From NCBI GenBank assembly GCA_017520155.1, contig JAFXGR010000066.1, positions 1 through 64,000 on the forward strand: DNA of 64,000 bases, written 5' to 3'. This document shows, piece after piece, positions 9,259 through 18,057 of this stretch. Origin of the DNA: Lachnospiraceae bacterium (GTDB taxonomy: Bacteria; Bacillota; Clostridia; Lachnospirales; Lachnospiraceae). Position 1 is the stretch's first letter. Every line of letters begins with the position of its first letter. The notes beneath the pieces were generated by a model that was given only the letters and a program-made list of their open reading frames with translations, was not told the origin of the DNA and searched no databases. A program made the position numbers and the translations under genes.

Positions 9259-10290
9259 TTATCTCAACAATAATCTCGAAAGCAATTTGCTCCTTGATAT
9301 TAAGAAACAAATATAAACACAGCTAAAGTAAAGTGCAACGGTACCGCAAAGAGTATAAAGTCCAGAAAGCTTTTGGACATATTGTAAAAATAACGGATGC
9401 ATGAGATAGAGAGCAAATCCGTATGTAATCAACGGTTTGATTATGCGGGATTTTAGCTGTTCATCAAGGCCTCTAAATATGCAAAAAGCAGAAAGCGATA
9501 TTATCGTCATAAGAGGACTAAGTTCCATAAAAGAGTCCTGATATGGCACATTAGAGGTAATGGAAAGATTCATGCTGGATACATAAGTAATGCCAAAACT
9601 TATGAAAAATATGATTGCGGCAATTTGGCTATATACCTTTTTCCAAGGAATGGTGCAAATATAATGGCCCGCAACGTAGTATAAAGTGTATCCGCATACG
9701 AAATTCATATTAAAATTATCCAATGTTTCAGTCAGTCGACTAAAAATACTAAGAGAGCGAATCCAAGGGAACAAAATAGTAAAAATGAAAGATAGAATTA
9801 AAAAATAATTCATGCTTTCACGGGTTCGCGTAATTTGAAATAAAAATGGTGTAATTAGATACAGGCTTAGTAAAGTTAAAATGAACCATGTATGGTATTG
9901 GCCAAAAATAATACTTTTGACGAAAGCATTGATGCAGGTTCTGGGAGATGCAAGATGTTTGGGGAATAGGGAGATACAGTCAATTGCTCCATAAACAAGC
10001 ATCCATGCAACATATATTTTCAGCAATCTAAAAATATTTTTTATAAAAATTTGAGATATAGAATGCTCTTTTCGAAGCATTCCCGCACCGCTGCATATGA
10101 AAAAGAGCGGAACAGCGATTCGACTCATAAGAAAAAACATGTGAATGATTTTCCAAGTAAAAGTATCTATGGGATGGCTTGTCCATACATGAGAAACACC
10201 ATGGTTCACCATGATAAGGAACGTGGCAATAATTTTGATACAATCCATCCAGGTGCTTCGTGAGGAGGTTGGTATATTATTTGAGTTCAT
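9259..10290 (-). CDS. Acyltransferase family 3 membrane protein
   Basis: A multi-pass membrane protein of the acyltransferase-3 family, whose members move acetyl or other acyl groups onto cell-surface sugars. The N-terminus has the family pattern WMDCIKIIATFLIMVNHG, with Asp and Lys before the first helix and the conserved His after it. About ten hydrophobic segments follow, as in the family. I place the start at ATG 10290 (343 residues) because AAAGGAG lies just upstream; an upstream TTG at 10305 would have that ribosome site inside the coding sequence. It is flanked by transposase remnants on both sides, a sign of acquisition by transfer. It could O-acetylate the polysaccharide made by the cluster at 12.7-28.6 kb; that link is inference from proximity. 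Confidence 0.8.
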   Translation of the reverse strand: MNSNNIPTSSRSTWMDCIKIIATFLIMVNHGVSHVWTSHPIDTFTWKIIHMFFLMSRIAVPLFFICSGAGMLRKEHSISQIFIKNIFRLLKIYVAWMLVYGAIDCISLFPKHLASPRTCINAFVKSIIFGQYHTWFILTLLSLYLITPFLFQITRTRESMNYFLILSFIFTILFPWIRSLSIFSRLTETLDNFNMNFVCGYTLYYVAGHYICTIPWKKVYSQIAAIIFFISFGITYVSSMNLSITSNVPYQDSFMELSPLMTIISLSAFCIFRGLDEQLKSRIIKPLITYGFALYLMHPLFLQYVQKLSGLYTLCGTVALYFSCVYICFLISRSKLLSRLLLR

Positions 10291-10515
10291 AGAGACTCCT
10301 TTCAAAAAGTTGGTAATATATAATTTTATATGAAGTATAGCTTATAGAAAAATAATTGTAAAATATAAAGTGATAGGTGATAGCATAAAAAATAATTTCT
10401 GTTAATAAGCCAATAAAAAGTAGTATAGGCACAATATACCACGAGAATGCTATAGTTCACATTAGAAAAATAAAGATTCTTACATTAGGATAAAATATGA
10501 GGTAAGGTGAATGTA

Positions 10516-10785
10516 CTATGCTAGTGTTTGAATAGACGCTACTATAAAAATCATGTCGGAGTAAATGTTTTTATAACTTAATGAGAAAGGTGAGAAAATT
10601 TTGTTTAGAAGATTTAAATTATTAATTAGCAGTGCATAAAAATGGCTGTAAAAAGCCGCCGGAATAATTTTATCAAGGTCGATATGTTGTTCTAATAGAG
10701 ATAGAAATGCAGGTTTGCCATTATCAAATTTATTTTGGCAATCCCTAAAAATATCTGCCAAAGAAAGCTGTTTATATGTTATCAT
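10516..10785 (-). pseudogene. Transposase N-terminal remnant
   Basis: The first ~50 residues (MITYKQLSLADIFRDCQNKF, then LSLLEQHIDLDKIIPAAFYSHFYA) match the start of a transposase type common in Clostridia that begins with a YKQLSLxDIF motif. After that the frame runs into unrelated sequence and stops at 89 residues. No DDE catalytic region is present. A Shine-Dalgarno-like AAAGGAG lies upstream. It differs from the IS1182 fragment at 8.8-9.1 kb, so at least two older elements have decayed here in addition to the intact IS next door. Confidence 0.65.
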
Positions 10786-10892
10786 AGGTATCAGAATTAC
10801 TCCTTTCTTGGGTGTGTGGATTTTAGTTTTTAGACAACTCTATTATACCATATCCAGTGAGGAGTTATTTCATTTTAAGGGACAAAAAATGC

Positions 10893-10902
10893 CGTATGTA
10901 TG
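10893..10902. repeat. Left target-site duplication of the IS4 element
   Basis: CGTATGTATG, repeated exactly at 12678-12687 on the other side of the element. Confidence 0.85.
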
Positions 10903-10994
10903 CAATGTCATTAACTTAAGAGTAGTGAGAAAATAATCATTTAAACACAGCTATTTATATGCAGATATGATATACCTGTAGTGAGAAAAATATC

Positions 10995-11204
10995 ATGAGG
11001 TATAGCATGTTTATTAAAATACTTACAAAAGAATATAAAGGTGAAAAGTATTATTATGCAAGCCTTGTTGAGAACAAACGTATTAACGGCAAGGTTGTGC
11101 AGACAGTAAAAGCGAATCTTGGAGCAGTTACAGAAGAACAGATTCCCTATTTAAAAGCAGCCTATGCCAAGAAAAAGCCACGTCTTGTATATGACGAGGA
11201 ATAA
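10995..11204 (+). CDS. Small IS-encoded protein, 69 residues
   Basis: A short basic protein containing MFIKILTKEYKGEKYYYASL, then NGKVVQTVKANLG. This resembles the N-terminal beta-rich segment that precedes the catalytic domain in some IS4/IS1634 transposases (pattern yyrLvEnyR..GKvkQrvl.nLG). Here it is a separate gene 17 bp upstream of the transposase, inside the insertion sequence. It may be a DNA-binding accessory subunit. The methionine at position 5 is an alternative start. Confidence 0.65.
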   Translation: MRYSMFIKILTKEYKGEKYYYASLVENKRINGKVVQTVKANLGAVTEEQIPYLKAAYAKKKPRLVYDEE

Positions 11205-11221
11205 ACCACAAGGAGGCTGTA

Positions 11222-12550
11222 GTGAGAAAATCACAGGATAGATTACTAAAGGATCAAAACAATATTTTATCAGACGCATTTATTGAAGTATGTCGCAATG
11301 GCAGAACCAATACTCTGATCAGAAAAAGAAAAATGCCTTTAGAGGATTTGATTTATTCTATGATTAATCGCAGAGGCCTTACACTAAAATTGGAGCTGCG
11401 AAATTATATGAAAATAACTCATCCAGGAGTCGAAATATCAAAGCCGGGATATTTGAAGCAAAGAATGAAACTAAACCCGGAAGCTTTTAAGTATTTATAT
11501 CAATCGCATAATAAAAATTTTTATCAGGATCCGGAAGTAGAGCCATATACTTATAATGGTTTTTTGGTGCTTGCAGCTGATGGTTCGAATATAAATATTC
11601 CTACTACTGCTGAAACTGTAGAGAAATATGGTAGTGCTTCAGTAAGAGGCGGTAAACCATGTGCGCAGATTGGTCTGGGCTGTATTTATGACGTTCTCAA
11701 CAGATTCATATTAGATAGTAGTATTAATCAAGTAAAATTTGATGAAATGCGAATAGCGCAAGAACAACTGGCAGGAATCAGAGATACTATAGGGAATCGA
11801 TATCCTTATATGATAATCATGGATAGAGGATACCCTTCAACGCCCGCATTTCTAAAATTTATAGATGATGGGATATATTTCGTTGCCAGATTAAAATCGA
11901 GTGATTATAAAGCAGAGCAGAATTCAATGAAATCAAGTGATGAGGATGTTGAAATAAATCTGACAAAGGCTAGACGATGGAATTATATTGGTAAAAAAGA
12001 GGAAGCTATTATGATGAGCCGAGAGTCTTTTTCGTTGAGACTAGTTAAAGTAAGTTTAAATGATGGCAAATCAGAAATTTTAGCAACTAATCTTCCTCGT
12101 GATATGTTTCCAGAACAATGTTTTGCGGCAGTGTATCATATGCGCTGGGGCATAGAAACAGCATATGAAATATTAAAAGACAGGCTGAAGATAGAAAACT
12201 TTACAGGCATAAAACCTATCTTAATAGAACAGGATATAAACAGCACAATTTATGTAAGTAATTTAGCCGAAGATATCATCTGCGATATTGAGGAAGATGA
12301 CAAAGAACACTTAAAGAATGATTATAAACATACAATGCAGTTAAATCGAAATTTGAGTATAGGTTTGCTTAAAAGTGACTTAATATATATTCTCATGGAA
12401 ACTAATGCAGAACGCAAAAAGGATTTATTGCAAACATTGTATAACGAAATAAGGGTTAATGCTGTACCAATCAGACCAGACCGGCATTATCACAGAACAA
12501 AAGGACAGCTTGCAAGCAATTTTTCAAATACACATAAGAGAAGTTTCTAA
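11222..12550 (+). CDS. IS4-family transposase (DDE)
   Basis: A 442-residue transposase with the three catalytic acidic residues in family context: Asp120 (LVLAADGSN), Asp201 (MIIMDRGYP) and Glu312 in the YREK-type signature (YHMRWGIETAYEILKDRLK). It starts at GTG 11222, preceded at proper distance by AAGGAGG. Length and motif order are those of a full IS4 enzyme, and no frameshift or stop is seen, so it is probably active. It catalyses cut-and-paste movement of the surrounding 1.8-kb element. Confidence 0.92.
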   Translation: MRKSQDRLLKDQNNILSDAFIEVCRNGRTNTLIRKRKMPLEDLIYSMINRRGLTLKLELRNYMKITHPGVEISKPGYLKQRMKLNPEAFKYLYQSHNKNFYQDPEVEPYTYNGFLVLAADGSNINIPTTAETVEKYGSASVRGGKPCAQIGLGCIYDVLNRFILDSSINQVKFDEMRIAQEQLAGIRDTIGNRYPYMIIMDRGYPSTPAFLKFIDDGIYFVARLKSSDYKAEQNSMKSSDEDVEINLTKARRWNYIGKKEEAIMMSRESFSLRLVKVSLNDGKSEILATNLPRDMFPEQCFAAVYHMRWGIETAYEILKDRLKIENFTGIKPILIEQDINSTIYVSNLAEDIICDIEEDDKEHLKNDYKHTMQLNRNLSIGLLKSDLIYILMETNAERKKDLLQTLYNEIRVNAVPIRPDRHYHRTKGQLASNFSNTHKRSF

Positions 12551-12622
12551 AAACAAAAATACTATTATAGAAACGGGATTACTACGCCCATTTTTAGTCA
12601 AAATAGTATTTGCTAAAGAAAA

Positions 12623-12654
12623 GGATGCATTCTTTTTCTATAAAGAACGCATCC
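12623..12654. terminator. Hairpin near the right end of the IS
   Basis: GGATGC-A-TTCTTT (12623-12635) pairs with AAAGAA-C-GCATCC (12642-12654). It lies between the transposase stop and the right inverted repeat. It has no T tract after it, so it may be a transcript-stabilising or transcript-blocking structure of the element. Confidence 0.5.
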
Positions 12655-12677
12655 AAAATCCTAAGTTAATGACATTG

Positions 12678-12687
12678 CGTATGTATG
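12678..12687. repeat. Right target-site duplication of the IS4 element
   Basis: CGTATGTATG, an exact copy of 10893-10902. Confidence 0.85.
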
Positions 12688-12729
12688 CGGCTTGTGGTGT
12701 TTTGCAAACGCCTATGTAATATAAGAATT

Positions 12730-12761
12730 AAAAAGGGAGTAACGATCAATTCGCTACTCCC
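12730..12761 (-). terminator. Rho-independent terminator ending the glycosyltransferase operon
   Basis: On the minus strand GGGAGTAGCG (12752-12761) pairs with CGTTACTCCC (12735-12744) and is followed by five T residues. The stem begins inside the last codons of the glycosyltransferase gene that stops at 12746. Confidence 0.85.
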
Positions 12762-14059
12762 TCTGTCATTTTATTATATATTTCTAACAATCTGTTATAA
12801 TTGGTTTCCGGGTTATATAATTCTCCTGCCCTTTTTCTTCCCTCCCGGGAAATATTATTTACCAGGTTATCATCCTTCCATATTCTCTCAATGGAAGCTG
12901 CTAAGTCTTCCCAGTTATTTTTCTGAAATAGCAACCCTTCTTTTTCCCCTTCCATTACAGAAGGAATTCCTCCCGTGTTCGGAGCAATTACAGGAACACC
13001 AAGAAGCATTGCCTCTGCCAGGGAATTGGGAGAATTTTCTATGGAAGAAGCGCAAACATAACAATGGGATAAAAGATATTGCTTTTTCATCTCCTCCGCA
13101 GATAATTTTCCCATAGATATTATTTTCTCTTCCATCCCTTCCTGCTTAATTAATTCTCTCAAATATTTTCCGTAAGCAGAAATTTTTATTTTCTCTTTTA
13201 AACTGCTGTAGCCCATAATTCCATTTCCTGCCACATATATTTTTATATCCGGATATTCTTTTTTCAGCTTCCCTGCAGCCTTTATCATATGATGAAATCC
13301 TTTTAAAGGATAATCTGCCTGACTGAAAAAAATTTGATGAAAATTACAATGTTCCAAACTCCATTGTCCTTCATAAAATTCTTTTCTCATGGTCTCATTC
13401 ATCTTATAGTAGATTAGCTTAGGGTTTATTTTTTTGCTTGTTTCATCATCAAATAAGGTTCTTCCTGTAACACACCCCGCCAAATTTAGAATCTGCTCTT
13501 CTCTTTTAGCTCGAATTTGGAATTTTTTTTGCTGTAAAAGCATAGTATCCCTTTTTATCACATCTCGAAATGTCTTTCTTCTTTGGATATTTGAGGAAAG
13601 ATCTGCCATATATTCTTTAGCACACTCTCCTACCATTCCCTGAAGCCCTACCAGAATTTTTTCCTTAGGGAAAAAGCTTTTGACCACTGCAAGAGCATGA
13701 CCGTATTCTGTTCCGAAGATATGAAGCATATCCGGAGAAAAACTATTGATAATCTCTTCCATTCTCTCTTCCAGAGGCTTTCCTTCATATTCTTCCGGTT
13801 TTGCTGTATTTTCTTCAAACTCATAACAGATAACCTGTTTTTCTTTTCCTGAGACTTGAGATTTTAATGTAATTTTTCTTCCTTCTTTCTCTGCCGGTCT
13901 TACTACCGGATAACAGATTCCCAGCTCCAGCTGTTCTTCCTTTTCTATAATCTTTTCCAGTATTCCGGATATCCATCCTTCCTTCACGCTGCATTCTTCT
14001 TTCAATACCTCACCAATAGCCGGAGGCATGATATTACATACCCATAATACTCGTTTCAT
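12746..14059 (-). CDS. GT4-type glycosyltransferase
   Basis: A 437-residue cytoplasmic glycosyltransferase of the GT-B fold. The C-terminal nucleotide-sugar half carries the GT4 signature SSIENSPNSLAEAMLLGVPV (the E-x7-E pattern), followed by IAPNTGGIPSVMEG. The N-terminal half (MKRVLWVCNIMPP) is the acceptor domain. Start taken at ATG 14059 because AGGGAG lies just upstream; a GTG seven codons earlier would contain that ribosome site. It is the last gene of the minus-strand run and ends in a strong terminator. It probably transfers one sugar to the growing lipid-linked repeat unit; donor and acceptor cannot be read from sequence. Confidence 0.85.
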   Translation of the reverse strand: MKRVLWVCNIMPPAIGEVLKEECSVKEGWISGILEKIIEKEEQLELGICYPVVRPAEKEGRKITLKSQVSGKEKQVICYEFEENTAKPEEYEGKPLEERMEEIINSFSPDMLHIFGTEYGHALAVVKSFFPKEKILVGLQGMVGECAKEYMADLSSNIQRRKTFRDVIKRDTMLLQQKKFQIRAKREEQILNLAGCVTGRTLFDDETSKKINPKLIYYKMNETMRKEFYEGQWSLEHCNFHQIFFSQADYPLKGFHHMIKAAGKLKKEYPDIKIYVAGNGIMGYSSLKEKIKISAYGKYLRELIKQEGMEEKIISMGKLSAEEMKKQYLLSHCYVCASSIENSPNSLAEAMLLGVPVIAPNTGGIPSVMEGEKEGLLFQKNNWEDLAASIERIWKDDNLVNNISREGRKRAGELYNPETNYNRLLEIYNKMTEGVAN

Positions 14060-14091
14060 AATTCTCCCTGTTCCAAACACTTATTTTATCT

Positions 14092-14985
14092 TTACCTATA
14101 CAACAAGGATTTAATTTTATTATACCCTGCTGAAAGTCTTGGACTTTCAGCAATCTTACTGCGAAGAGGTGCCAGGGTAAGCCATAAAATTAATCGATAT
14201 TTTATACAGGCTGACTTTTTCAGATAAATTTGGGTAATCTGCTTATGCTCCAAAGAGGAACGTTTTCTGTTTTCTTTCGTTTCAGAAAATCCTCCTCCTT
14301 CATAGGAGGCAACCACATGGTCCATGGCATAACCTATGGCTCCTTTCTTCTTCACACAATACAGAAAATGCTCATAATCAGCCCGTACTCGATAGCTTAT
14401 GTCATAGCCTCGCTCCAAAAACAGAGAATAATGATAAAAGCATACCTGATGACAAGGTACATTTCGATATAAGGTAAAATCTGTAATCTGAGGGGCAGAG
14501 GTTATTACGGAATGTTGTTTTCGATTAAAAAGATTACCATAAAAAATAGACGGCTTTTTCTCCTTTGCCTCATCCTGTTTTCTCTCTACTTCTCTTTTTG
14601 TTTTCTCCAGCACCTTAAGGTCATAAAAATAATCCCCGCAATTTAGGAACAGATAATATTCACCTACAGCTTCTTCCAGGGCCTGATTCATGGCATCATA
14701 AATTCCTTGATCCTTTTTTGTAATCAGCTTTATCCTCTCCTGTTCTGCCGGTTTTACCCTCTTCTTCTCCTGATCCAACTCATCATCAATAGTCCCCTTT
14801 TCTATGGTAGAATGAGAGCAATGATCCTTTGACAGAAAATCAAGACTTCCATCTGTGGAGCCTCCATCCTTGATAATCACTTCATAATCTTCATAGCTTT
14901 GGCCTAATATACTTTCCACAGTATTGTTCAGCCTCTCTCCCGCATTCAGGGATACAACAATAATACTAAAAAATGGTTTCTGCAT
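14092..14985 (-). CDS. GT2-family glycosyltransferase
   Basis: A 297-residue GT-A enzyme. It begins PFFSIIVVSLNAGERLNNTV and continues to VIIKDGGSTDGSLDFL, the nucleotide-binding start of family GT2. It also has NCGDYFYD in the DxD position. The sequence type resembles WcaE-like or FkbM-neighbouring transferases that begin with this IIKDGGSTDGT pattern. It overlaps the upstream EpsG-like gene by 20 bp, indicating translational coupling. A charged insertion (residues ~75-95) rich in Glu/Lys interrupts the domain compared with simple family members. Confidence 0.83.
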   Translation of the reverse strand: MQKPFFSIIVVSLNAGERLNNTVESILGQSYEDYEVIIKDGGSTDGSLDFLSKDHCSHSTIEKGTIDDELDQEKKRVKPAEQERIKLITKKDQGIYDAMNQALEEAVGEYYLFLNCGDYFYDLKVLEKTKREVERKQDEAKEKKPSIFYGNLFNRKQHSVITSAPQITDFTLYRNVPCHQVCFYHYSLFLERGYDISYRVRADYEHFLYCVKKKGAIGYAMDHVVASYEGGGFSETKENRKRSSLEHKQITQIYLKKSACIKYRLILWLTLAPLRSKIAESPRLSAGYNKIKSLLYR

Positions 14986-16108
14986 TTAAAAATTCCTTTT
15001 CATAAAACAGCCAGGATTTATAAGGCAATACTCTTACTCCCGGCTCATGTGCACTTCTTAAAAAAAGTAAAAAATAGACTGCTCCCGCCAACAAAATCAG
15101 AATAAGCCATACCTTTTTCTTTTTTTCCTCCTTAATCTTTCCTAAAAGGCGGGGAATCAGAAAAATCTGTGGGGTAATTAAATAATAGCCGATTCTTCCC
15201 ACCAGAGGCAGGAAGGATGCGCATACATACAAGCAAAGAGCCAGAAGATTTAATTTAAAATAAAACAGGTTTTCCCGCTCTTCTTTTACTCCCTCCCGAT
15301 AAAAGAGCAAACAAAATACCAGCACTGCCACACAGCGCAATATGGTCAATATATTTTCTCCCAGCCCGCTTTCCGTCTGTAAAAAAACAGTATTCTGATA
15401 GGAAGGATAAAGGATCAGGGCAAGCTTTAAAAACAAATCCTGAAAAATAAATACTGCAGCAGAGCCCAGAATAATCAGTCCCACAAACCATTTTTTCCAA
15501 GGTAGGAGGGCAAGAAAATACAGAGGAATTACCACCAGCACAGACTTATGAAAAAAGGCGGAAAAAATAATTAAAAGAAGAAATTTCCCATACTCTTTTC
15601 GCAAAATATATCTGAGGGAAAACATAGCCATTGCCAATACAAAATAATACCGCATGGTATTATAAGTCCTAAAATATATTCCCAAGGTCATAAACAGATA
15701 AAAGGTAAGGGGAAATTCCTCGGTCTGTTCATACATTACCTTTAAAAATATCCAAAGGGTAACAAAAGAAAAAAAGGCAAATACCAGTAAATAATTTTCC
15801 CCACCAGAACACTCACATAAAAATTTCACTACCCAGTTAAAGAGAGGTTCTGTTACCACATAGCCTCCCACATAAATTTCATGAATGGTGTCCACATAGG
15901 ATTCATAATCATTTCCTACTTCCAGTCGTAAGGCTGCAGGTAAAAATAAAACAGTAAAAACAGAAAGCAGACTGAGAAAATTGATTCCCTGTCTGCGTGT
16001 AATCATCCGATTCCTTTTCCATAAATCAATTTCATTTTCTTCCTCTTTATTGGATACCAAACAGCCCAATGCTATAGTAAGGGCTGCCATTAGCCCATAA
16101 AATATCAT
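14966..16108 (-). CDS. EpsG-like polysaccharide polymerase
   Basis: A 380-residue integral membrane protein with about ten helices. It has the EpsG-family motif LRLEVGNDYESYVDTIHEIY in its first periplasmic loop and FRTYNTMRYYFVLAMAMFSL further on. EpsG proteins polymerise repeat units outside the membrane in Wzy-dependent exopolysaccharide systems. Its position among transferases, with 4- to 20-bp overlaps on both sides, supports that role. No separate Wzy-like gene is seen, so this is the best polymerase candidate of the cluster. Confidence 0.82.
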   Translation of the reverse strand: MIFYGLMAALTIALGCLVSNKEEENEIDLWKRNRMITRRQGINFLSLLSVFTVLFLPAALRLEVGNDYESYVDTIHEIYVGGYVVTEPLFNWVVKFLCECSGGENYLLVFAFFSFVTLWIFLKVMYEQTEEFPLTFYLFMTLGIYFRTYNTMRYYFVLAMAMFSLRYILRKEYGKFLLLIIFSAFFHKSVLVVIPLYFLALLPWKKWFVGLIILGSAAVFIFQDLFLKLALILYPSYQNTVFLQTESGLGENILTILRCVAVLVFCLLFYREGVKEERENLFYFKLNLLALCLYVCASFLPLVGRIGYYLITPQIFLIPRLLGKIKEEKKKKVWLILILLAGAVYFLLFLRSAHEPGVRVLPYKSWLFYEKEFLNAETIF

Positions 16109-16887
16109 CCTTTTTCTCCCTCCTTCATCCCCTGAAGCATTAGGGTCAATGCCTGTTTTGGAGAGATGGTTTCACACATTTTCTTTTGATGAGCCAGGAT
16201 AAAGCGAAGGGCCATAAGATGACGCAGCTTACCATATAGAAAATAATATAATACTCCCCGATCAAAGAAAAATTTTTCTGTATAGCCAAAAAACCAGGTG
16301 GAAGGTCTTGGTATCTCTTCCCCTATGGTAACGGGGAGGGCATATATTTTTAATCCCTTCTTTAAGCATTCCATTAAAAAAAGACTGTCTTCCCCATTAC
16401 TATACTTAGCACCTCCTCCAAATAAGAGAGAGAAGGTAATATTGGCCTTATGGATTTTCTCTCTGCGAATAGCAAAGCTATAGGTAGGATATCTGCCACT
16501 ATTATAAAATCTTACTCTATGCTCCTTATTAATATGGTAGGTAGCTCTGCTTTCCTCTACCTTAACGTTAAACAGCAGCATATCTGCCCAGGGACGTTCC
16601 TGAAAGCAACGAATAATTTTTTCTCCATAGCCCTCCTCATAAACAATATCTTCATCAGAAAATAAAATCAGATCTTCTGTAGCTCGTAGAAGGGCATTAT
16701 TTCTTGACAGTCCCACTCCCCTTTCCGAAAAGCTATAGACCTTAATACAATTTCCTCTATGAAAATACTCTGTATAATCGTTTTTTTCCCCTTGATTAAT
16801 GATAATCGCCTCTGTCTGCAGATTCATTTTTTCTGCCAGAAGCTCCGGCTTTTGTCCCACTGCCGAAACTAAGGTCTGTAACTTCAT
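16105..16887 (-). CDS. GT2-like glycosyltransferase
   Basis: A 260-residue GT-A type transferase. Evidence is the SERGVGLSRNNALLRATEDL segment followed by ILFSDEDIVYEEGYGEKI, where SDED replaces the usual DxD, and a late NGEDSLFLMECLKKG acceptor region. The usual VSIIxPxYN start is missing: the protein begins MKLQTLVSAVGQ, close to transferases whose N-terminus is QxLxSxxxQ. The stop overlaps the next gene's start by 4 bp. Donor and acceptor are unknown. Confidence 0.75.
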   Translation of the reverse strand: MKLQTLVSAVGQKPELLAEKMNLQTEAIIINQGEKNDYTEYFHRGNCIKVYSFSERGVGLSRNNALLRATEDLILFSDEDIVYEEGYGEKIIRCFQERPWADMLLFNVKVEESRATYHINKEHRVRFYNSGRYPTYSFAIRREKIHKANITFSLLFGGGAKYSNGEDSLFLMECLKKGLKIYALPVTIGEEIPRPSTWFFGYTEKFFFDRGVLYYFLYGKLRHLMALRFILAHQKKMCETISPKQALTLMLQGMKEGEKG

Positions 16888-16956
16888 TTCTTCTCTGTTT
16901 CCTTTCTTTCCACAACTTATCCGGCATTTTGTAACAGTTCAGCCTTGGGCTTCTCA

Positions 16957-17952
16957 TTACAGATGGTAGCCACCTTTAACCTCAATTTCAGCCCGATAAT
17001 CGCTATTTCCATAATAGGCCTTTAAAAACCAATCCTCTGTGTCCACCAGAATACATCCTGCAACATCACAGGAATGAAGGCTCATCTCTCCCAATAACCG
17101 TTCCAGCAAGGCACCTATATTTTTTCCCCAGGGAACCAAAAGCACAATCTCCTTGTGGACCAGCTCCTGCCACTGCTCTTTTGTGGGAACCTGCTTTACC
17201 TTCCATTGGATTTCCCTTTCCAAATTCAGAGCCTGTTTATTATTTTGCAGGCGTTTCTCTTCCTCTGGATTTTTATTCTTTGTCTCATATCCCAATACCC
17301 TGAGACCAAAGCGCTGACGCAGCTCTTTTTCCGTATAAAAAGCGTCATTAAGCAAATAATAATATAATAAAACAAAAAGGGAAGTGATACCCAAAAGAAC
17401 TGCTCCCAATAAGGCAGCATTGGCAGTCTTTGTATTTTTTTCCAAAAGAGAAATAGGCTCCTTGCTCCAGCATTCAATACTTTTAAAAAGCTCCAGGGAC
17501 TGTCCGAAATGAACTAGGGATTTTTCATAAGCCTCTGCAATCAGCTCCACCTGCTGCTTATCCGAAGAAGTAACATGAACCGTCAGCACCCGGTAATCCC
17601 CCAGCATTTCTCCCGTTACCGCTTCCTTTACCTGCTCCTTGGTTATCTCCTTTGGCAACACACCTAGGGCATAATCTACAATAGGATCATCTCGAAGTAC
17701 ATTATCCCAGGTATAGGCATTATAGTAATCATCTCCATGCTCAAAGGTTTCAAAATCAAAGGTAATATAGTAATCTGCAGAAATCCTGTACTCCTCTTCC
17801 CCATTGGTGAAGGAGGTAATTACCTGATATAAAACAGCTCCCAAAGCAGCCCCTGCAACCATAGCCGCTGCTACAATCCATATTTTTTTTCCCATCACAA
17901 GGACCAGACGCTTAAGATCCACTCCCTGCTTATGATATGCTTTTATACTCAC
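16957..17952 (-). CDS. Wzz/CpsC-type chain-length protein with degenerate kinase-like tail
   Basis: A polysaccharide co-polymerase with TM1 at about 22-45, an extracytoplasmic domain (50-175) and TM2 at about 178-200, the order of Wzz/YveK/CpsC proteins. The cytoplasmic tail (200-331) is unusually long. Its end (VLLVPWGKNIG at ~270-280 and CILVDTEDWFLKAYYG at ~300-315) resembles the last strands of CpsD/CapB tyrosine kinases (GvVLN...yYgY), but no Walker A or B is present. I infer a fused, inactive kinase-like domain. No separate BY-kinase or phosphatase gene is in the cluster. It probably sets polymer length with the EpsG-like protein. Confidence 0.75.
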   Translation of the reverse strand: MSIKAYHKQGVDLKRLVLVMGKKIWIVAAAMVAGAALGAVLYQVITSFTNGEEEYRISADYYITFDFETFEHGDDYYNAYTWDNVLRDDPIVDYALGVLPKEITKEQVKEAVTGEMLGDYRVLTVHVTSSDKQQVELIAEAYEKSLVHFGQSLELFKSIECWSKEPISLLEKNTKTANAALLGAVLLGITSLFVLLYYYLLNDAFYTEKELRQRFGLRVLGYETKNKNPEEEKRLQNNKQALNLEREIQWKVKQVPTKEQWQELVHKEIVLLVPWGKNIGALLERLLGEMSLHSCDVAGCILVDTEDWFLKAYYGNSDYRAEIEVKGGYHL

Positions 17953-18057
17953 CTTAACCTCTTTTCCTGTAATGCTTTAATCATAGCCTTCCTGTTACTG
18001 TTTACTGTTATGCCGGCAAATAATAACGGAAGCTATCCCTTTGAAAATCGTAATCCT

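Larger units (their letters stand above)
10903..12677 (+). mobile_element. Complete IS4-family insertion sequence, ~1775 bp
   Basis: Terminal inverted repeats CAATGTCATTAACTTA occur at the left end (10903-10918) and, reverse-complemented, at the right end (12662-12677), with 17 of 18 matches when extended. The element is bracketed by the direct repeat CGTATGTATG at 10893-10902 and 12678-12687, a 10-bp target duplication (11 bp if one TIR base is reassigned), within the range known for IS4/IS231 elements. It encodes a small ORF (10995-11204) and a DDE transposase (11222-12550), both apparently intact, and ends with a hairpin. Intact ends, duplication and gene suggest recent insertion. Confidence 0.93.

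Noticed and set aside
12685..13116. Plus-strand frame overlapping the glycosyltransferase
   Set aside because: Antisense to a clear GT4 gene; composition of a shadow frame.
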